From positions 1-10,234 of the forward strand of contig JAIOTR010000523.1 in assembly GCA_021106665.1 (NCBI GenBank): a DNA stretch of 10,234 nt, written 5' to 3'. The position numbers and the translations under genes are program-made. The DNA comes from Bacteroidales bacterium (GTDB lineage: Bacteria > Bacteroidota > Bacteroidia > Bacteroidales > JAADJA01). Under the pieces are notes generated by a model. The model saw nothing but the letters and a program-made list of their open reading frames with translations. It did not search any database and was not told the origin of the DNA. Below, piece after piece: positions 7,506 to 10,234 of the stretch; the first letter of the stretch is position 1; every line of letters begins with the position of its first letter.

Positions 7506-7522
7506 ATTTCTTTTTAAGGTTC

Positions 7523-8074
7523 ATGACAAGTATCGTTACAAAAATAAAACAAAGCTCAGGCGAATTCTTTTTCAAACAAAAGTTAAACACACTTTCGCGT
7601 AAGAAAAGATTGATTAACCTGAACGAGGCGAAATCCATCACCATCGTTTATAATGTTACGAGTCAAACCACATTCAGAACGGTAAAAGCACTTGTTAAAG
7701 ACCTTACTACCAAGCAGCGTCAGGTGATGGCGCTGGGATTCATTAACCGTAAATCAATCCCCAATTATTGTGTTGCTGCCAATTCAGGGTATTATTTTAA
7801 CCTAAGGGATTTAAACTGGTATGGTGGCCCAAAAAATGATTACCTCAAAGAATTTATCCGAAAGGAATTTGATATACTTATTGATCTTACAATGGAGGAT
7901 GTATATATCCTTAAATATATTTCAGGTCTTTCCAGGTCGAAACTTAAGGTAGGCAGGTACAGTAAAATACACGAAAATTATTTCGATGTAATGATCAATC
8001 TGGATAAATCTTCATCAATGGACGATTTTATTGAACACGTACTACACTATCTACTAATCTTAAAACGTAAGTAA
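7523..8074 (+). CDS. DUF6913-like protein of unknown function, paired with dapA
   Basis: This 183-residue protein has no signal peptide or membrane helix, so it is probably cytoplasmic. I recognise it tentatively as the Bacteroidota-specific DUF6913 family, which has no known activity. It has a basic N-terminus (~1-37), then an alternating strand/helix pattern. Features include SITIVYNVTSQTTFRTVKALVKD (split here as SITIVYN at 38-44 and a helix at 50-60), the tyrosine- and asparagine-rich stretch NSGYYFNLRDLNWYGGPKN (87-105), and the segment FDILIDLTMED (116-126), which I associate with this family. No catalytic motif can be assigned. The stop codon is followed after one base by the dapA ATG, so the two genes are very likely cotranscribed and perhaps translationally coupled. 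The start is supported by an AAGG just upstream and a promoter candidate ending at 7505. A 63-codon frame on the opposite strand over the start is a shadow. Confidence 0.85.
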   Translation: MTSIVTKIKQSSGEFFFKQKLNTLSRKKRLINLNEAKSITIVYNVTSQTTFRTVKALVKDLTTKQRQVMALGFINRKSIPNYCVAANSGYYFNLRDLNWYGGPKNDYLKEFIRKEFDILIDLTMEDVYILKYISGLSRSKLKVGRYSKIHENYFDVMINLDKSSSMDDFIEHVLHYLLILKRK

Positions 8075-8075
8075 C

Positions 8076-8966
8076 ATGTCTGCAAACTTTACGGGAACAG
8101 GTGTCGCGGTAGTCACCCCCTTTCATGCTTATGGAACCATTGATTTTTCAGCCTTGGAAAATGTGCTCAACCACGTTATAACAGGAGGTGTTGATTTTGT
8201 GCTTGCCCTGGGGACTACGTCGGAAGCAGTAACTTTATCGAAAGATGAAAAAAATGCGGTTCTCAATTTTTTTGTAGAAACAGTTGATAAGCGTGTACCG
8301 ATTATGTTAGGAGTAGGAGGGAATAATACACAGGAAGTCGTGAACTGTATAAAATCCTTATCATTTGAGGGCATTGACTCTGTTTTATCTGTAGCGCCCT
8401 ATTATAACAAACCACAGCAAAAAGGACTTTATTATCATTTTAAGACCATTGCCGGCGCTTGCCCGTTACCCATTTTTTTGTACAATGTTCCGTCAAGGAC
8501 AAGTGGCAATATATCTGCTGAAACTACACTCAGATTAGCAGAAGAAGCCAATAATATTGTCGGGATAAAAGAAGCTTCAGGAAATTTTGAACAGATCATG
8601 GAGATCATTAAAAATAAACCTGATGATTTTAAAGTGCTATCAGGAGACGACATGTTGACCTTGCCATTATTAAGTATTGGGGCTGAAGGTGTAATATCTG
8701 TAGTGGCCAATGCATTTCCTAAAGAATTTTCGAGCATGGTAAAAATGGGAATGAACGGACAATTTGCCAAAGCCAGGGATATTCATTTCCGGTTAACTGA
8801 AATAATAAAAGCACTTTTTGCCGATGGCAACCCCAGTGGCATTAAAGCAGCGCTTGATATTTTAGGGATTTGTTCCAATAATCTCAGGCTCCCGCTAGTG
8901 AAAGTTAACAAATCGGTTTTTAACCAGTTAAAACTCCTGATTGACGAGTTTGATTTCCAAGCCTAA
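8076..8966 (+). CDS. dapA: 4-hydroxy-tetrahydrodipicolinate synthase
   Basis: DapA condenses pyruvate with aspartate semialdehyde, the first step committed to diaminopimelate (peptidoglycan) and lysine synthesis (EC 4.3.3.7). The 296-residue length is normal for this cytoplasmic TIM-barrel enzyme. Seen: GTGVAVVTPF at the N-terminus; the pyruvate-binding GTTSE (46-50); APYYNKP with Tyr109/Tyr110; YNVPSRTS with catalytic Tyr136 and substrate-binding Arg141; and GIKEASG with Schiff-base Lys165. Relative to E. coli, Thr47-Thr48 match Thr44-Thr45, but the following Gly is Ser49. At the lysine allosteric site Asn83 and Glu87 are kept, while the positions of E. coli His53 and His56 are Lys56 and Lys59, which suggests weak or no lysine inhibition. 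The gene starts one base after the DUF6913-like gene and has no clear ribosome binding site, in line with coupled translation. No terminator follows. Other members of the aldolase family (NanA, KDG aldolase) are less likely given the intact DapA motifs and context. Confidence 0.95.
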   Translation: MSANFTGTGVAVVTPFHAYGTIDFSALENVLNHVITGGVDFVLALGTTSEAVTLSKDEKNAVLNFFVETVDKRVPIMLGVGGNNTQEVVNCIKSLSFEGIDSVLSVAPYYNKPQQKGLYYHFKTIAGACPLPIFLYNVPSRTSGNISAETTLRLAEEANNIVGIKEASGNFEQIMEIIKNKPDDFKVLSGDDMLTLPLLSIGAEGVISVVANAFPKEFSSMVKMGMNGQFAKARDIHFRLTEIIKALFADGNPSGIKAALDILGICSNNLRLPLVKVNKSVFNQLKLLIDEFDFQA

Positions 8967-9012
8967 TTTTATTCCTTTTTTCCCTTTTAAATTAACATTC
9001 AAAAGACAACCT

Positions 9013-9040
9013 TTTGCAATTGATTCATGTCAGGTATTTG
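9013..9040 (+). promoter_or_regulatory. Weak promoter candidate for the M14 carboxypeptidase gene
   Basis: TTTG at 9013-9016 and GGTATTTG at 9033-9040 are spaced 16 bases apart. The second keeps the TTTG half of the TAnnTTTG -7 element but lacks its leading TA. It is the best candidate in the 121-base gap between dapA and the carboxypeptidase gene. Confidence is low. Confidence 0.22.
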
Positions 9041-9087
9041 AAAGTATTTAGTGTAGAATATTATTAGGTGTCAATTTAATTTAAATA

Positions 9088-10234
9088 ATGAAAAAATTAA
9101 TCATATCAATTTGCTTTCTGGTAGTTTCAGGATTTATCAGTAACACAATTGGCCAATCACAACAAGAGTTTATAGCATCCTTATTTAAAGAAAGGATTGA
9201 ACTTTATTTCAAATTTAATATTTCCGATAATAAAGAGTTGTTTAATTTATCCAGTATAATTTCGGTTGATGAAATAAATGGAGATGAAATTTTTGCTTAT
9301 GCCAATAAAAATGAATTCTCAGATTTTCTTGAGTTAGGTTATGATTACACAGCTTTAACACCTCCCAGTATGCTTATTATTCCTGAAATGAAAAATTCAG
9401 TTAATCTGAAAGAAATAAAGGACTGGGATTTTTATCCAACCTACGAAGCTTATATTGATATGATGAACCAATTCCAGACAGACTACCCTGCATTATGCGA
9501 GGTGATCAGTATCGGGCAATCCATTGAAGGACGTGAATTACTTTTTGTACGGATTTCTGACAATATCGGACAGGAAGAAGGTGAAGCACAATTTTTATAT
9601 ACAGGTACTATGCATGGTGATGAAACAACCGGATTTGTACTTCTTTTAAGATTGATCGATTACTTGTTATCAAATTATGGTACTGATCCAAAAGTTACAA
9701 ATATGGTGGATAATCTCGATATCTGGATCAATCCTGCAGCCAATCCTGACGGAACCTATGCCGGAGGAAACGGTTCTGTATATGGCGCTACACGATACAA
9801 TGCAAACGGAGTAGATTTAAATCGTAATTACCCTGATCCGGAAGATGGCCCTCATCCTGATGGAAATCCCTGGCAGACAGAAACTATTCATTTCATGAGT
9901 TTTGCTGAGAACAATCATTTTGTAATGAGTGCAAATACACATGGCGGGACAGAAGTTTGTAACTACCCATGGGATACCTGGGCGCAACTTCATGCCGATG
10001 ATGATTGGTGGCAATATGTTTGTCATGAATATGCCGACACTGCCCAGGCTTATTCGCCTAATGGTTATATGAGTGGATATGATGATGGCATTACAAACGG
10101 CTATGCCTGGTATTCAATATGGGGCGGAAGACAGGATTATATGAATTATTTTCACCAGTGCCGTGAGTTCACTCTGGAAATGTCCGATGCAAAATTATTA
10201 CCTGCGAATCAGCTACCTGATCACTGGGATTATA
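9088..10234 (+). CDS. Secreted M14-family zinc carboxypeptidase, 3' end cut by window
   Basis: This exported metallopeptidase probably removes C-terminal residues from peptides outside the cytoplasm. The frame is open for 382 codons from the ATG at 9088 to the window edge. Residues 1-22 form a signal peptide (MKKLIISICF start, cleavage near GQ at 22-23). Residues ~24-110 look like a propeptide-type N-terminal region. The catalytic domain starts near DFYPTYEAY (114-122). Zinc and catalytic residues are present in order: His176 and Glu179 in TMHGDET, Asn245-Arg246 in DLNRNYP (substrate carboxylate contacts), the third zinc ligand His285 in ANTHGG, and the general base Glu364 in FTLEMSD. The missing C-terminus would show whether a type IX sorting domain or other modules follow, as is frequent for such Bacteroidota peptidases. 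The 121-base gap after dapA suggests its own promoter, though only a weak candidate is visible. Substrate specificity (A/B, basic, or D-amino-acid type) cannot be set. Confidence 0.93.
   Translation, partial: MKKLIISICFLVVSGFISNTIGQSQQEFIASLFKERIELYFKFNISDNKELFNLSSIISVDEINGDEIFAYANKNEFSDFLELGYDYTALTPPSMLIIPEMKNSVNLKEIKDWDFYPTYEAYIDMMNQFQTDYPALCEVISIGQSIEGRELLFVRISDNIGQEEGEAQFLYTGTMHGDETTGFVLLLRLIDYLLSNYGTDPKVTNMVDNLDIWINPAANPDGTYAGGNGSVYGATRYNANGVDLNRNYPDPEDGPHPDGNPWQTETIHFMSFAENNHFVMSANTHGGTEVCNYPWDTWAQLHADDDWWQYVCHEYADTAQAYSPNGYMSGYDDGITNGYAWYSIWGGRQDYMNYFHQCREFTLEMSDAKLLPANQLPDHWDY

Noticed and set aside
7539..7546. Perfect minus-strand -7 match CAAAAATA, a possible distant cyclase promoter
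   Set aside because: It lies inside the DUF6913-like coding region, over 220 bases from the cyclase start, and the nearest -33 match is 26 bases away. It is likely chance.
7453..7644. 63-codon minus-strand frame overlapping the DUF6913-like gene start
   Set aside because: It lies antisense to a better supported gene and its promoter, has low-complexity residues and no family resemblance.
8129..8770. Two minus-strand frames (81 and 111 codons) inside dapA
   Set aside because: They are shadows of the well-conserved dapA frame.
9000..9016. Hairpin CAAAAG / CTTTTG with a five-base loop after dapA
   Set aside because: It is a weak 6-bp AT-rich stem followed by CAATTG and not a run of T. It is probably chance in AT-rich DNA.

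Overview
The window looks like ordinary chromosomal DNA from a member of the Bacteroidota, probably an environmental relative of the Bacteroidales/Marinilabiliales. The DNA is AT-rich. Start codons lack strong Shine-Dalgarno sites. Two promoter candidates match the Bacteroidota pattern (TTTG-like -33 element, about 20 bases, TAnnTTTG at -7). Protein families typical of the phylum are present: a FISUMP-domain secreted protein, a type IX-secretion-like beta-sandwich module, a DUF6913-like protein next to dapA, and a secreted M14 carboxypeptidase.

Layout. Left edge: the last ~586 codons of ligA (NAD+-dependent DNA ligase) on the + strand, cut by the window start. About 1.9-7.3 kb: a block of four minus-strand genes. 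In transcription order these are a membrane class III adenylate/guanylate cyclase (724 aa), an HD-domain phosphohydrolase (195 aa), a tandem universal stress protein (278 aa) followed by a clear rho-independent terminator, and then a separately transcribed secreted FISUMP protein (451 aa). About 7.5-9.0 kb: a + strand pair, a DUF6913-like protein and dapA (4-hydroxy-tetrahydrodipicolinate synthase), separated by one base and preceded by a good promoter candidate. Right edge: a + strand zinc carboxypeptidase gene with an intact start and signal peptide, running off the window.

How the genes fit together. The cyclase, HD protein and stress protein are co-oriented with gaps of 60 and 73 bases and end at one terminator. 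They may form a small nucleotide-signalling unit: a membrane sensor making cNMP, a possible hydrolase, and an output or housekeeping stress protein. The stress-protein gene also seems to have its own promoter. DapA feeds lysine and cell-wall diaminopimelate synthesis. The DUF6913-like protein is probably co-expressed with it, but its role is unknown. ligA is an unrelated housekeeping gene.

I saw no tRNA or rRNA genes, CRISPR arrays, insertion sequences, phage genes or recognisable defence system. The most interesting points are the unknown periplasmic sensor region of the cyclase and its HD neighbour, the composite FISUMP protein with a base-composition break at its domain boundary, and the lysine-site substitutions in DapA.
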